Assembly (NCBI GenBank): GCA_913056305.1
Contig: CAJXMR010000016.1
Coordinates: forward strand, 1 to 49,428
Direction: 5' to 3'
DNA from: an uncultured Ralstonia sp.
GTDB lineage: Bacteria > Pseudomonadota > Gammaproteobacteria > Burkholderiales > Burkholderiaceae
Length of the DNA stretch: 49,428 nucleotides
Shown here in pieces: positions 1-8,127 of the stretch. Below the pieces are notes generated by a model. It saw only the letters and a list, made by a program, of their open reading frames with translations. It was not told the DNA's origin and did not search any database. Positions within the stretch are counted from its first letter, which is position 1. Each line of letters opens with the position of its first letter. A program made the translations under genes and the position numbers.

Positions 1-821
1 CCGATCGCGGCCAGCTGCGCGAGATCATCGAGCGCCACGGCATCACGCAGATCTACCATCTGGCGGCCGCACTGTCGGCGGCGGCCGAGCAATCGCCCAC
101 GTGGGCGTGGCAGCTCAACATGAACGGCCTGCTCAACGTGCTGGAGGCTGCGCGCCAGCACAATCTCGAGCGCATCTTCTGGCCGAGTTCGATCGCCGCC
201 TTCGGCCCCACCACGCCTGCCGACAACACGCCGCAGAGCACGATCATGGAGCCCAAGACCGTCTACGGCATCTCCAAGCTGGCCGGCGAGGGCTGGTGCC
301 GCTGGTACTTCGAGAACCACGGCATCGACGTGCGCAGCCTGCGCTATCCGGGGCTGATCTCGTACAAGACCGCGCCGGGCGGCGGCACCACCGACTACGC
401 CATCGACATCTTCCACTCGGCGGTCAAGGGCGAGCGCTACGCGTGCTTCCTCAAGAGCGACGAGGCGCTGCCCATGATGTACATGCCCGATGCCGTGCGC
501 GCCACCATCGAGCTGATGGAAGCGCCCGCCGCCAGCATCGCTGAACGCGGCAGCTACAACCTTGCTGGCGTCAGCTTCACGCCGGCCGAACTGGCGGCCG
601 AAATTCGCCGGCATCGCCCGTCGTTCGAGGTCGCGTACGAGCCGGACTTCCGCCAGGCGATTGCCGCCAGCTGGCCCAACTCCATCGACGACTCGGTCGC
701 CCGCCGCGACTGGGGCTGGCAGCCCGAGTACGGCCTGGCCGAGATCACCGCCGACATGCTGAAGAACCTGGCCTACCTGGCCACGCAGGGCGAATCGCAC
801 GACAGGCACTGCACGCACTGA
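1..821 (+). CDS. NAD-dependent epimerase/dehydratase, probably L-threonine 3-dehydrogenase (5' truncated)
   Basis: The reading frame is open from base 3 to the TGA at 819-821, so the N-terminus with the Rossmann glycine motif lies outside the window. The visible part has the extended short-chain dehydrogenase layout: HLAAALSAAAEQ after the cofactor fold, the catalytic SS(I)AAFG serine region, then the YGISK active-site Tyr-x-x-x-Lys. RSLRYPGLISYKTAPGGGTT and the MMYMPDA segment are typical of GalE-like bacterial L-threonine 3-dehydrogenases, which oxidise L-threonine to 2-amino-3-ketobutyrate with NAD+. Family membership is clear. The substrate is inferred from remembered family resemblance; a sugar epimerase is the main alternative. 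It converges on the efflux-type gene at 839 with a 17-bp gap. The last residues (QGESHDRHCTH) look like a non-conserved tail. Confidence 0.85.
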   Translation, partial: DRGQLREIIERHGITQIYHLAAALSAAAEQSPTWAWQLNMNGLLNVLEAARQHNLERIFWPSSIAAFGPTTPADNTPQSTIMEPKTVYGISKLAGEGWCRWYFENHGIDVRSLRYPGLISYKTAPGGGTTDYAIDIFHSAVKGERYACFLKSDEALPMMYMPDAVRATIELMEAPAASIAERGSYNLAGVSFTPAELAAEIRRHRPSFEVAYEPDFRQAIAASWPNSIDDSVARRDWGWQPEYGLAEITADMLKNLAYLATQGESHDRHCTH

Positions 822-838
822 GCATCGCCTCGCGCGGC

Positions 839-2362
839 TTACTTGCTGGGCAACGCCTTGCTTGACGCCGCGGGTGTCGCCGCCGCTACGGCAGCGGCCC
901 CTGATTCGTGCCAGCCGCCGCCCAGCGCCTTGTAGAGCGTCACGCGGCTGGTCAGGCTGGCCAGCTTGTAGGTCACCAGCGACTGCTGCGCCGCAAAGAG
1001 CTGGCGCTGCGCGTCGAACACACCAAAGTAGTCGTCCACCCCATTCTGGAAGCGCATCTCGGCCAGGCGCTTGGTCTCGCCGGTGTCGTGGATCAGCGTC
1101 TCCTGTGCCTTCACCTGGCGCTCGTAGGTGGTGCGTGCCGCCATGCTGTCGGCCACCTCACGGAAGGCGCTCTGGATGGTCCGCTCGTAGTTGGCGACGT
1201 TGATGTCGCGGCGCACGTTCGCCAGGTCGAGGTTGGCTTGGTTGCTGCCCGCGTTGAAGATCGGCAGCGTGAGCTGCGGCGCGAACAGCCAGGCCATGCC
1301 GCTGGAGAACAGCCCGGCGAGGCTGGCGCTCGCCACGCCCAGCGCGGCGGTGAGCGTGATGCTCGGGAAGAACGCCGCACGCGCCGCGCCAATGTTGGCG
1401 TTGGCGGCCATGAGCTGGTGCTCGGCGGCCACCACGTCGGGGCGGCGTTCCAACAGGCTCGAAGGTAGGCCAGTCGGAAACTCGGCCAGCAGGGGTTGGT
1501 TGTCCAGTGGTGCCGCGCTGGCCACCGAGGCCGGCAACGGCCCGCCGCTCAACAAGGTCAGCGCGTTCTCATCCTGCGCCACCTGCCGCGTGAACTGGTC
1601 CACCGCCACCTGCGCGGTCTGCACCTGGGTGTCGGCGCGGTGCTCGTCGAGCTGCGCCATGGCGCCGGCGCGCTTGCCGCGCTGGACCATCTCGGCGGTG
1701 TCCTGCTGGCTCTTGAGCGTGTCTTGCGACAGCTTGAGCAGCGCGCGGTCGGCCAGCAGCGTCAGGTACGTGTTGGCCACCTCGGCCACCAGGCTGATGT
1801 GCACGCTGCGCCGGGCCTCTTCGGTGGCCAGGTATTGCTCCTGCGCAGCCTGGCTCAGGCTGCGGACGCGGCCAAACACATCCAGCTCGAAATTGGTCAT
1901 GCCAACGTTGGCGCTGTAGGCATTGGTATGCGCATCCTGACCGGTCGCGCGTAGCGCCGAGGGCAAGCGCTGGCTGACCAGCCCGGCGCCGGCGGTAATG
2001 GCGGGAAACTGCGCGGCGCGCTGGATCCGGTACAGGGCGCGCGCCTCGTCGATATTGAGCGTGGCGATGCGCAGGTCGCGGTTGTTGGCCAGCGCCTGCG
2101 CGATCAACTGCTGCAACGCGGGGTCGGCAAAGAAATCGCGCCAGCCGAGGTCGGGCGCCGCCGGGCCGGCCTGGGGCGCGGCCGCACCCGGCGTGGAATA
2201 GGCCGGCCCGTTCGGGTAGGCCGACGGGATGGGCGCGTCGGGCCGCTTGTAGGTCGGCGCCATGGAGCAGGCGGCGAGCGCCACCGCCAGCACGGCGGGC
2301 AACAAGCGCGGTAGTGGACGCATCGGAGGCATGGGAGGTGAGGGGAACGGCAGGCTACGCAT
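839..2362 (-). CDS. NodT/OprM-family outer-membrane factor lipoprotein
   Basis: Protein of about 507 aa with a type II signal peptide ending in LAVALAACSM (lipobox LAAC, lipidated Cys) followed by YKRPDAP, the standard start of RND-type outer-membrane factors. Two repeated outer-membrane-efflux domains follow, with LERRPDVVAAEHQL at the start of the second repeat. Such proteins form trimeric TolC-like channels across the outer membrane. It is the last gene of the minus-strand polysaccharide operon, so it probably serves as the exit duct for the polymer together with the HlyD-type adaptor, not as a drug-efflux channel. That role is inferred from context. The start is uncertain: ATG at 2362 is used, and ATG at 2323 (MRPLPRLL) would give a tighter signal peptide. 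Neither has a clear Shine-Dalgarno sequence. Confidence 0.88.
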   Translation of the reverse strand: MRSLPFPSPPMPPMRPLPRLLPAVLAVALAACSMAPTYKRPDAPIPSAYPNGPAYSTPGAAAPQAGPAAPDLGWRDFFADPALQQLIAQALANNRDLRIATLNIDEARALYRIQRAAQFPAITAGAGLVSQRLPSALRATGQDAHTNAYSANVGMTNFELDVFGRVRSLSQAAQEQYLATEEARRSVHISLVAEVANTYLTLLADRALLKLSQDTLKSQQDTAEMVQRGKRAGAMAQLDEHRADTQVQTAQVAVDQFTRQVAQDENALTLLSGGPLPASVASAAPLDNQPLLAEFPTGLPSSLLERRPDVVAAEHQLMAANANIGAARAAFFPSITLTAALGVASASLAGLFSSGMAWLFAPQLTLPIFNAGSNQANLDLANVRRDINVANYERTIQSAFREVADSMAARTTYERQVKAQETLIHDTGETKRLAEMRFQNGVDDYFGVFDAQRQLFAAQQSLVTYKLASLTSRVTLYKALGGGWHESGAAAVAAATPAASSKALPSK

Positions 2363-2423
2363 AGTCGAGGGTTCCAGAACGAGAGGATGAATCGGCAAAG
2401 GGGCGATGGCGTGGCGCGTCGGC

Positions 2424-4391
2424 TCAGCCCGACAGCGCGCGCTGCATCAGGCGCGAGATGGCTAGGCGCGGTTGGCCCTGCGCCGCGATGTTGTGCGGTG
2501 GGTCGCCAAACAGTGTGCGGATCAGGCAGTGCCGGGCAGCCATGTCGGTGTGCAGCGCGATGCCGAGCAAGTGGCCGTGGCGGCGCACGATGCGGCACGG
2601 AATCCAGCCGGTTTGCTCAAGCCACAACGCGCCCTCCGCGTCCACCGGCAAGGCTGGCGCCAGCGGGGTGGTCACGCCCACGCCGTTGCACGACAGGTCG
2701 CGCGTGGTGACCGCAATTTCCTGGGTGCCCAGGCGTAGCCGGGCACGCGCGCGGTGCGGGAAGCGCTCTTCCTTGCGCGGGCGTGGCAGCTCCACGCACA
2801 CCAGCAGCGAGGCGAGATAGAGCGTGAGCGAGATACCCGTCCACACCGTGTTGAAGGCCAGCCCCGACGATGCCGGGTCGACCACCAGGGCACGCCCCAG
2901 CCCCAGCGCCGACAGCGCCAGCAGGCCCGCATACAGCGCCGCGAACTTGCCGTGGATGATGAGCTTCGAGCGGTCCAGCCCCTTGTTCGTCACCTTGAAG
3001 GGCCGCCCGAACGGCCGCAGGATGGCGCTCGCCAGCGATGCGCTCACCGCCAGCGCGCAGACGATCTGCGTGACCTCGGTAAAGATCGGCAGCGCGCGCC
3101 GGCCGGTGATCCACATGCTGTAGCCCCAGTAGGCGATGAGCGCGGGCAGGCCGTAGGCGAGGAACTGCAGCGGCTCGCCGTAGAGCGTGGGCACGTTGAA
3201 GTACCAGTACAGCAGTGGCCCGAGCAGCAGCATCAGCGTGAAGGGGCGGCTGATCCAGTGCAGCATGCCGTGCAGGTAGTGCAGGCGCTGGGTGAAGGTA
3301 TAGCCGCGGCCGCGGAAGGGGCCGTCCGCCGTGAGCGCGACCTGGATCGTGCCCAGCCCCCAGCGGCTGCGCTGGCTGATGTATTCCGCCAGGCCTTCGG
3401 CAGAGAGCCCCACCGAGAGCCGCTCGTTGAGCCAGCGCGTGACATAGCCGCGCGGCATCAGGCGATACGTCAGGTGGATGTCTTCGGTGACGGTGCCGGT
3501 GGGGAAGCCGCCGATCAGATCGATCAGGTCACGCCGCACCACGAACGAGGTGCCGATGCAGAACGCCGTGCCCCAGGCGTCCTTGGCCGGCTGCATGACG
3601 TCGAAGAAGGCGCGCTGCTCGTCCACCCAGCATTCGGTCGAGCGCAGGTTGTACTGGATCGGATCGGCGTTGTAGTAGAACTGCGGGGTCTGCACCACGC
3701 CCACCTTGGGGTCGGAGAACAGGCCGACGGTACGCAGCAGGATGGTCTTGTGCGGGGCGAAGTCCGCATCGAGCACCATGATGTAGGGCGCGCCGCCATC
3801 TTCGCTCTGTGCGCTCTTGAGCAGGCCATTGTTGAGGTTGCCGGCCTTGGCGTGCGCATTGTCGGGGCGGGTCACGTAGTGCGCGCCAACCTGCTCGCAG
3901 AACGCCTTGAGCCAGTCGCGCCGCGTGTCGTCCAGCACCCAGACGCGGAAGTCGGGGTAGTCGATGGCGAGCGCGGAGACGATGGTCTTCTCCAGGATCT
4001 CCAGCCCCTCGTTGTAGGTGGCGATGAAGATGTCGACGCGCGGTACCTTGGCCGCGCGCCGCAGCGCCGCCTCGCCGGCATCGGCCGCGCGCGAGTGGTT
4101 GGTGTAGCGCGAGAGCACGACGATGGAGATGAGCGTGTACGCCAGCGTCACGCATTCGAAGCCGAAGAAGACGTGCGACCACACGCTGGCAAAGTCCATG
4201 CGGAATTCGGGCAGCGTCTGCCCGGCGCGCCAGACCAGGTACACCAGCAGTAGCGTGGCGGTGATGCCGCCAAACAGGATGCGGTCGACCATGCGCTCGC
4301 GTTTGCCCAGCAGGGTCAGCACCAGCACGATCAGCAGCACGCCGCCGTTGATATCGAGCAGGTGCCGGTTTTCGAGAAAGAGATCAAACAT
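2424..4391 (-). CDS. BcsA-like family 2 glycosyltransferase with C-terminal PilZ domain
   Basis: Inner-membrane processive beta-glycan synthase, 655 aa from the ATG at 4391, which follows CCTCCAGGAGTGACG (AGGAG ribosome site). Three membrane segments lie at about 15-30, 38-56 and 70-95. The GT2 domain (about 118-345) has IATYNEG, VLDD, the DAD metal motif (D208/D210), QTPQFYYNAD, FCIGTS, the TED catalytic motif (302-304) and QRSRW (340-344, QxxRW). More membrane segments follow at 375-535. The C-terminus is a PilZ domain with both c-di-GMP motifs intact: RxxxR at 547-551 and DLSCNG at 565-570. Family knowledge then predicts that c-di-GMP activates synthesis of cellulose or a related beta-glucan. 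No BcsB partner is present. The neighbours are an HlyD adaptor and an outer-membrane factor, closer to the Sinorhizobium mixed-linkage glucan (bgs) arrangement than to bcsABZC. Confidence 0.93.
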   Translation of the reverse strand: MFDLFLENRHLLDINGGVLLIVLVLTLLGKRERMVDRILFGGITATLLLVYLVWRAGQTLPEFRMDFASVWSHVFFGFECVTLAYTLISIVVLSRYTNHSRAADAGEAALRRAAKVPRVDIFIATYNEGLEILEKTIVSALAIDYPDFRVWVLDDTRRDWLKAFCEQVGAHYVTRPDNAHAKAGNLNNGLLKSAQSEDGGAPYIMVLDADFAPHKTILLRTVGLFSDPKVGVVQTPQFYYNADPIQYNLRSTECWVDEQRAFFDVMQPAKDAWGTAFCIGTSFVVRRDLIDLIGGFPTGTVTEDIHLTYRLMPRGYVTRWLNERLSVGLSAEGLAEYISQRSRWGLGTIQVALTADGPFRGRGYTFTQRLHYLHGMLHWISRPFTLMLLLGPLLYWYFNVPTLYGEPLQFLAYGLPALIAYWGYSMWITGRRALPIFTEVTQIVCALAVSASLASAILRPFGRPFKVTNKGLDRSKLIIHGKFAALYAGLLALSALGLGRALVVDPASSGLAFNTVWTGISLTLYLASLLVCVELPRPRKEERFPHRARARLRLGTQEIAVTTRDLSCNGVGVTTPLAPALPVDAEGALWLEQTGWIPCRIVRRHGHLLGIALHTDMAARHCLIRTLFGDPPHNIAAQGQPRLAISRLMQRALSG

Positions 4392-4411
4392 CGTCACTCC
4401 TGGAGGATGGA

Positions 4412-5776
4412 CTAGGAGGTGGGGGCAGCGGTGCCCGGGCACCCGGCGCTGCCCATGCTCAGGCAGCCGCCGGGACGAAACGGGTTCCACCCCGCCGCCG
4501 CGAGCACGGCCCACGCGGTGGCGCCCAGGTGCGGCAGGTGGAAGTAGTCAAAGTCTTCCGTGGTGGAGGTCGGGCCGATCGACAGGCCGGTGCGGATGCG
4601 CGCCTCCGGCGTGGCGTAGAGCAGGCCGGACGGCGCGCGCTGTGCCAGCAGCAGCGCCCACAGCGGGCGGGCATCGTCCTCCCGGCCGACCGCCTGCAGC
4701 GTGAGCGCCGCCTGGCCCGTGCCTTCGGTCCAGACCCCATCGGGATGCGCGTTGAACCCGTAGCCGCCGCCCGTGCGGTGCATGCGATCGACCCACGCTA
4801 CGCTGCGGCGCCAGTCCGCCGGTGCGTCGGGCACCGCCAGCAACGGCCACAATGAGGCATCGAGCGCCGAGGGGTCGGCATTGGGGCTGTGCCCGTCGTC
4901 GCGCGTGCCGATCAGGAAGCGGCCTTCGCGCGCATCCCACATGGCCGAGACGAAACCGCGAGCACGCTCGGCGGCGGTGCGCCAGCGCGCATCACCTGTG
5001 CGGGCGGCAAGCCAACTGAAGACGGCGTACGCGTCGACGTTGTGCTCGGTGGATTTCCAGCCCTGATGGATCGGCTTGGGCTCGTGCCCGAACTCGCCGC
5101 CGATGTAGCCGGCGGGGGCGGTGGTATCGAGCCGGCCGGGCTCGACCCAGCGCATCAACGCGGCCGCGCCGTCGAGATAGCGCGCATCGTGCGTGGCCTC
5201 ATGCACGGCCAGCAGCATCAGCGCGGCCCAGGCGACGTTGCCGGTGGCGGTGCCGGCCTGGTAGGCATCTTCAAACCAGCGCTTGGCTGGCGCGTCCCAC
5301 CAGCCGGGCAGCGGCGCCGGGCCGGCCGGCAATGCACCGGCGCGGTAGGCATTGCGTAGGCGTGCATCGTGGTAGTGACGGTCCTGCTGGCTGGCTTGCA
5401 GCATGGCATCGGCAATGCGCCGCGCCGCGTCGGTGCGGCGGCAGGCCACCAGTGCGATGCCGGCGGCCGCATTGTCGTAGACGAACGCCGCTTGGCTCAG
5501 CGCAGGTGCGAGCGCGCCGCCCGGCGCGGCCTCGTAGCTGCCGAGAAAGACCGGCCCGGTGCCCGGCACCGCGTCAACGCGCTCGGCCAGCGTCTTGCAT
5601 CCGGCCGTCAGCAGTTCGGCGCGCTGCGGCGGGGCGTCGGCGGCGTGGGCGGCTTGGGCAGCCTGGGCGGGGGTGACGGGCAGCACAGACAGGGCGAGCG
5701 GCAACATCAGCACCGTCGGCAACATCGCCAGCTGTGCCACCTTGCGCAAGAAGCGCGTGCTTGGAAGACGACGCAT
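4412..5776 (-). CDS. Secreted (alpha/alpha)-barrel glycosidase-like protein
   Basis: Exported protein of about 454 aa. The N-terminus is MRRLPSTRFLRK, then a long hydrophobic stretch ending PAQAAQA, a Sec signal peptide. The mature part is a series of helical repeats rich in Trp and Ala (AYQAGTATGNVAWAALMLL, YLDGAAALMRWVEP, AERARGFVSAMWD, DASLWPLLAV, YGFNAHPDGVWTEGTGQAAL), the look of six-hairpin or GH8-like alpha/alpha toroid glycosidases and lyases. I cannot assign a family or the catalytic acids with confidence. It lies between the HlyD-type gene (22-bp gap) and the synthase gene (20-bp gap), where cellulose operons carry BcsZ, so a periplasmic role trimming or editing the polymer is inferred. 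The start is taken at ATG 5776; an in-frame GTG lies at 5782. No strong ribosome site is visible, which suggests coupling to the upstream gene. Confidence 0.75.
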   Translation of the reverse strand: MRRLPSTRFLRKVAQLAMLPTVLMLPLALSVLPVTPAQAAQAAHAADAPPQRAELLTAGCKTLAERVDAVPGTGPVFLGSYEAAPGGALAPALSQAAFVYDNAAAGIALVACRRTDAARRIADAMLQASQQDRHYHDARLRNAYRAGALPAGPAPLPGWWDAPAKRWFEDAYQAGTATGNVAWAALMLLAVHEATHDARYLDGAAALMRWVEPGRLDTTAPAGYIGGEFGHEPKPIHQGWKSTEHNVDAYAVFSWLAARTGDARWRTAAERARGFVSAMWDAREGRFLIGTRDDGHSPNADPSALDASLWPLLAVPDAPADWRRSVAWVDRMHRTGGGYGFNAHPDGVWTEGTGQAALTLQAVGREDDARPLWALLLAQRAPSGLLYATPEARIRTGLSIGPTSTTEDFDYFHLPHLGATAWAVLAAAGWNPFRPGGCLSMGSAGCPGTAAPTS

Positions 5777-5798
5777 CGGCACGTGTTCGCAGCCGTCG

Positions 5799-7250
5799 TC
5801 AGATCAACGACTTGATGTGGCCCAGCCACTGCTGGCCGCGATCCGCCGCCGACTTCAGGTCCAGGTTGTTCACCCAATCCAGGTCGAGGTGGCCCAGCCC
5901 CGCCAGGTTGCCGCCCACCCAGCCCTGGTCAAGGCTGACCTTGGCCCAGCGGCCCATTGCGCAGCGTCCCGCTGCATCTGCGCCCAGGTTGCCGGGCAGC
6001 GACGCGAGCGGCTTGTCCAGCTTGGCGATCACGTAGATCTCGTTTTTCTCGATGGGCGGAAACGGCACGAAGTAGCGCGCCTGCTCGCCCTCGGACGCGG
6101 TCGGCAGCACCTCCGCCACCGAGGCGGGCACGGCGAGCGGCACGCCATCCATGCGCACCCGCAAGCGGGCGCCGGGCAGCAGGCTGTCGCTCAGGCTGCG
6201 CGGGAACACCGCCACCACGCGCGATTGCGTGCAGTTGCTGGCGCGGATCAACGTGGCGCCGGCGGCCACGCGCGTGCCGGTCGGCGCCAGCACGTCTTCC
6301 ACCACGCCCGGCTCGTTGGCGCGGATGTCGAGGTTGGTGAGGCGGTCCAGGCGCTGCTTCTCGGCGTCGATCAGCTTGTCCACCGATTGGCCGTAGGCAT
6401 CGAGCTGCGTCAGCTCGGCCTTGCGCTGCACGATGTCGGCATTGAGCAGCCGGCTGCGCTGCGCCAGCGCCGCGACCGGGCCGTCGGCGGCCGAGGTGTA
6501 GACCTTGTTGCGCGAGGCGTCGCTGGTGCCGATGGCGCTTTGCAGCTCGGCGGCGGCAGCGGCCTTGGCATTGGACAGCACCGACAACTGGTGGCGCGAG
6601 GCGTCGGTGTAGGCCTGGCTCACGGCGCCGGCCCATTGCATGGACTGGTTGCGGTTGACCACCTCCTCCTGCTGGTCCACCTGTGCGCGGGCCGCCGCCA
6701 CACGTGCCTCCAGCGCCTGGATGCTGGCCGCATGTTCCTTTTGCGATGCGGCCTGATAGCGCTGCACGTCGTGGTCGGTGGCGGCCAGTTGGTTCTGGTC
6801 GCCTGCGAGCTGGGCTTGGGCGGCATCGCGCCGCTGCTGGTTGTCGAGCTTCTTGCCGGTCAGGTCGATCAGCAGGGCGCGGTCGATGTTGGGGTTCTGC
6901 ACCGTCATCAGCGGCTGGCTGGCATCGAACGGCTTGCCGGCGGCCACGTGCTGCTCCGTCACCACCCCCTCCACCGGAGAGGTGATGAGGCTCACCTGTC
7001 CGTTGACCACCGCCCGTTCGGATGAGCGCGTGAAGATGGTGGGAAACATGATGGTCAGCACTGCCCACGTGATGAAGAGCACCACCCCGTAACCGGCCGC
7101 GCGCGGCACGAGGTGCCAGAGCGGGCGCCGCACCGCGAGCTGGCGGCGTTCCACCAGCTCGTCAGGTGCCAAATGCGGTGGCAAATGCGGCGCAGGGTCG
7201 GGCCCCAGGTGGGGCTCAGTCCGGCGATGGTCGAGTTGCTGATCAGACAT
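5799..7250 (-). CDS. HlyD-type membrane fusion protein of the polysaccharide operon
   Basis: Periplasmic adaptor, 483 aa. The ATG at 7250 is chosen because AGGAG lies six bases upstream; the longer frame to 7367 has no such site. It has a proline-rich cytoplasmic N-terminus, one membrane anchor at about 52-72 (AAGYGVVLFITWAVLTIMF), then a lipoyl/barrel-sandwich half-motif (SLITSPVEGVVTEQHVAAG), a long Ala/Gln-rich alpha-helical hairpin predicted as coiled coil (about 130-300), and the second half (LDIRANEPGVVEDVLAPTGTRV). Adaptors of this kind connect an inner-membrane synthase or pump to an outer-membrane factor. It is the first gene of the four-gene minus-strand operon (HlyD, glycosidase-like, BcsA-like, NodT-like), so its promoter lies in the 877-bp gap shared with the regulator at 8128. 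Confidence 0.9.
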   Translation of the reverse strand: MSDQQLDHRRTEPHLGPDPAPHLPPHLAPDELVERRQLAVRRPLWHLVPRAAGYGVVLFITWAVLTIMFPTIFTRSSERAVVNGQVSLITSPVEGVVTEQHVAAGKPFDASQPLMTVQNPNIDRALLIDLTGKKLDNQQRRDAAQAQLAGDQNQLAATDHDVQRYQAASQKEHAASIQALEARVAAARAQVDQQEEVVNRNQSMQWAGAVSQAYTDASRHQLSVLSNAKAAAAAELQSAIGTSDASRNKVYTSAADGPVAALAQRSRLLNADIVQRKAELTQLDAYGQSVDKLIDAEKQRLDRLTNLDIRANEPGVVEDVLAPTGTRVAAGATLIRASNCTQSRVVAVFPRSLSDSLLPGARLRVRMDGVPLAVPASVAEVLPTASEGEQARYFVPFPPIEKNEIYVIAKLDKPLASLPGNLGADAAGRCAMGRWAKVSLDQGWVGGNLAGLGHLDLDWVNNLDLKSAADRGQQWLGHIKSLI

Positions 7251-8127
7251 GACGTTCTCCTGCATGGCAAAAAGCGCGAATAAAGAGACAACGGTTCCCC
7301 GCCAGCCCAGTGCTGCCAGTGAGCTCCGTTGGTTTGCAGGCAAAGCCAGTCCCTCACGCATGAGCATTGGCGTGCGGCTCGACCTGCATGTCCCCTAGAC
7401 GCTAGTTGTCTGCAGTGCATCGCGACCGAGCATCCGTCGAGCCGGCGCACTGTGTGAGTGGACCGGCGGCACCGGTCCGTTTGTCAGCCCCGCCATGGCG
7501 GGGCTTTGATGAATGGTCTTAGAGCCTGTTTGGCAATGAACCACGATGGCACCCGCGGTCATGCTGCACCTGCAGCACCGCCGCGAGTTAAATTCAGGCT
7601 AGTGAAATCGCCCGAATCTTGCTGTAAGAAGATGTAAGGGCAGCTTTTATCACTCTTTAAAGTTTTCGCATGCGGTGATTTGATGTTTTTTCAAACCGCT
7701 TGTTATTTCTTCAAACACTGGCTTGACCGACCGGCCGGTCATCGGTGCCTTTCGGTTCAGGTTGGCCCGCGCCGCCCCCCAATAAGCGGGCCCTCGCGCC
7801 GAAAATGTAAGCGGATGTTGCGCTGCACGATCCTGGCCCGATGCTTGCTCTACCATGCGCGGTCAATGCCCGCTGGCGAGGTCGTTCTTGCCGACTGCCG
7901 GGCACTGCGCTTCACACACATAAGCGGATTCGCAACACATTGACGGATTCCGCACCTCGCGCGCCTGCCGCCACGTACCGGCAGGCGACGCGCTTCGCAC
8001 AGACGGATTCTGGGGTTTTCGACGGTCGCACGCCGTGCATGCGCGCCGCAGTTGGCGCGCGGCAATTGACGCGCTGCAATTGACGCGCTCGGCCGGCCGC
8101 GTTGTTTGACACGAGAACGAGGAAACC
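7251..8127. other. 877-bp divergent intergenic region with candidate control sites
   Basis: This gap separates the polysaccharide operon (minus) from the LuxR-type regulator (plus). No convincing gene was found; the short frames inside lack ribosome sites and family features. It contains a perfect 20-bp palindrome at 7486-7505 (AGCCCCGCC ATGGCGGGGCT), an AT-rich stretch at about 7585-7720 that is unusual for this genome and is a likely promoter or DNA-bending zone, and a perfect 12-bp palindrome GACCGGCCGGTC at 7729-7740. The length and AT-rich core resemble the long regulated divergent regions found upstream of biofilm operons. Promoters could not be assigned. Confidence 0.5.
7486..7505. terminator. 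Perfect 20-bp GC-rich palindrome, terminator-like
   Basis: The sequence AGCCCCGCCATGGCGGGGCT equals its own reverse complement. As RNA it folds with a minimal loop and is followed by TTGATG, a poor U tract. It lies between divergent genes, so it does not end either of them. It may be a protein-binding site or a remnant of a lost gene's terminator. Confidence 0.35.

Noticed and set aside
2754..4253. 499-codon open frame antisense to the BcsA-like synthase
   Set aside because: Shadow frame of a gene with all family motifs; composition is Arg/Ala/Gln-rich without domains.
7650..8083. Small open frames in the 877-bp divergent region
   Set aside because: No ribosome sites, atypical composition and no recognisable motif; treated as regulatory DNA.
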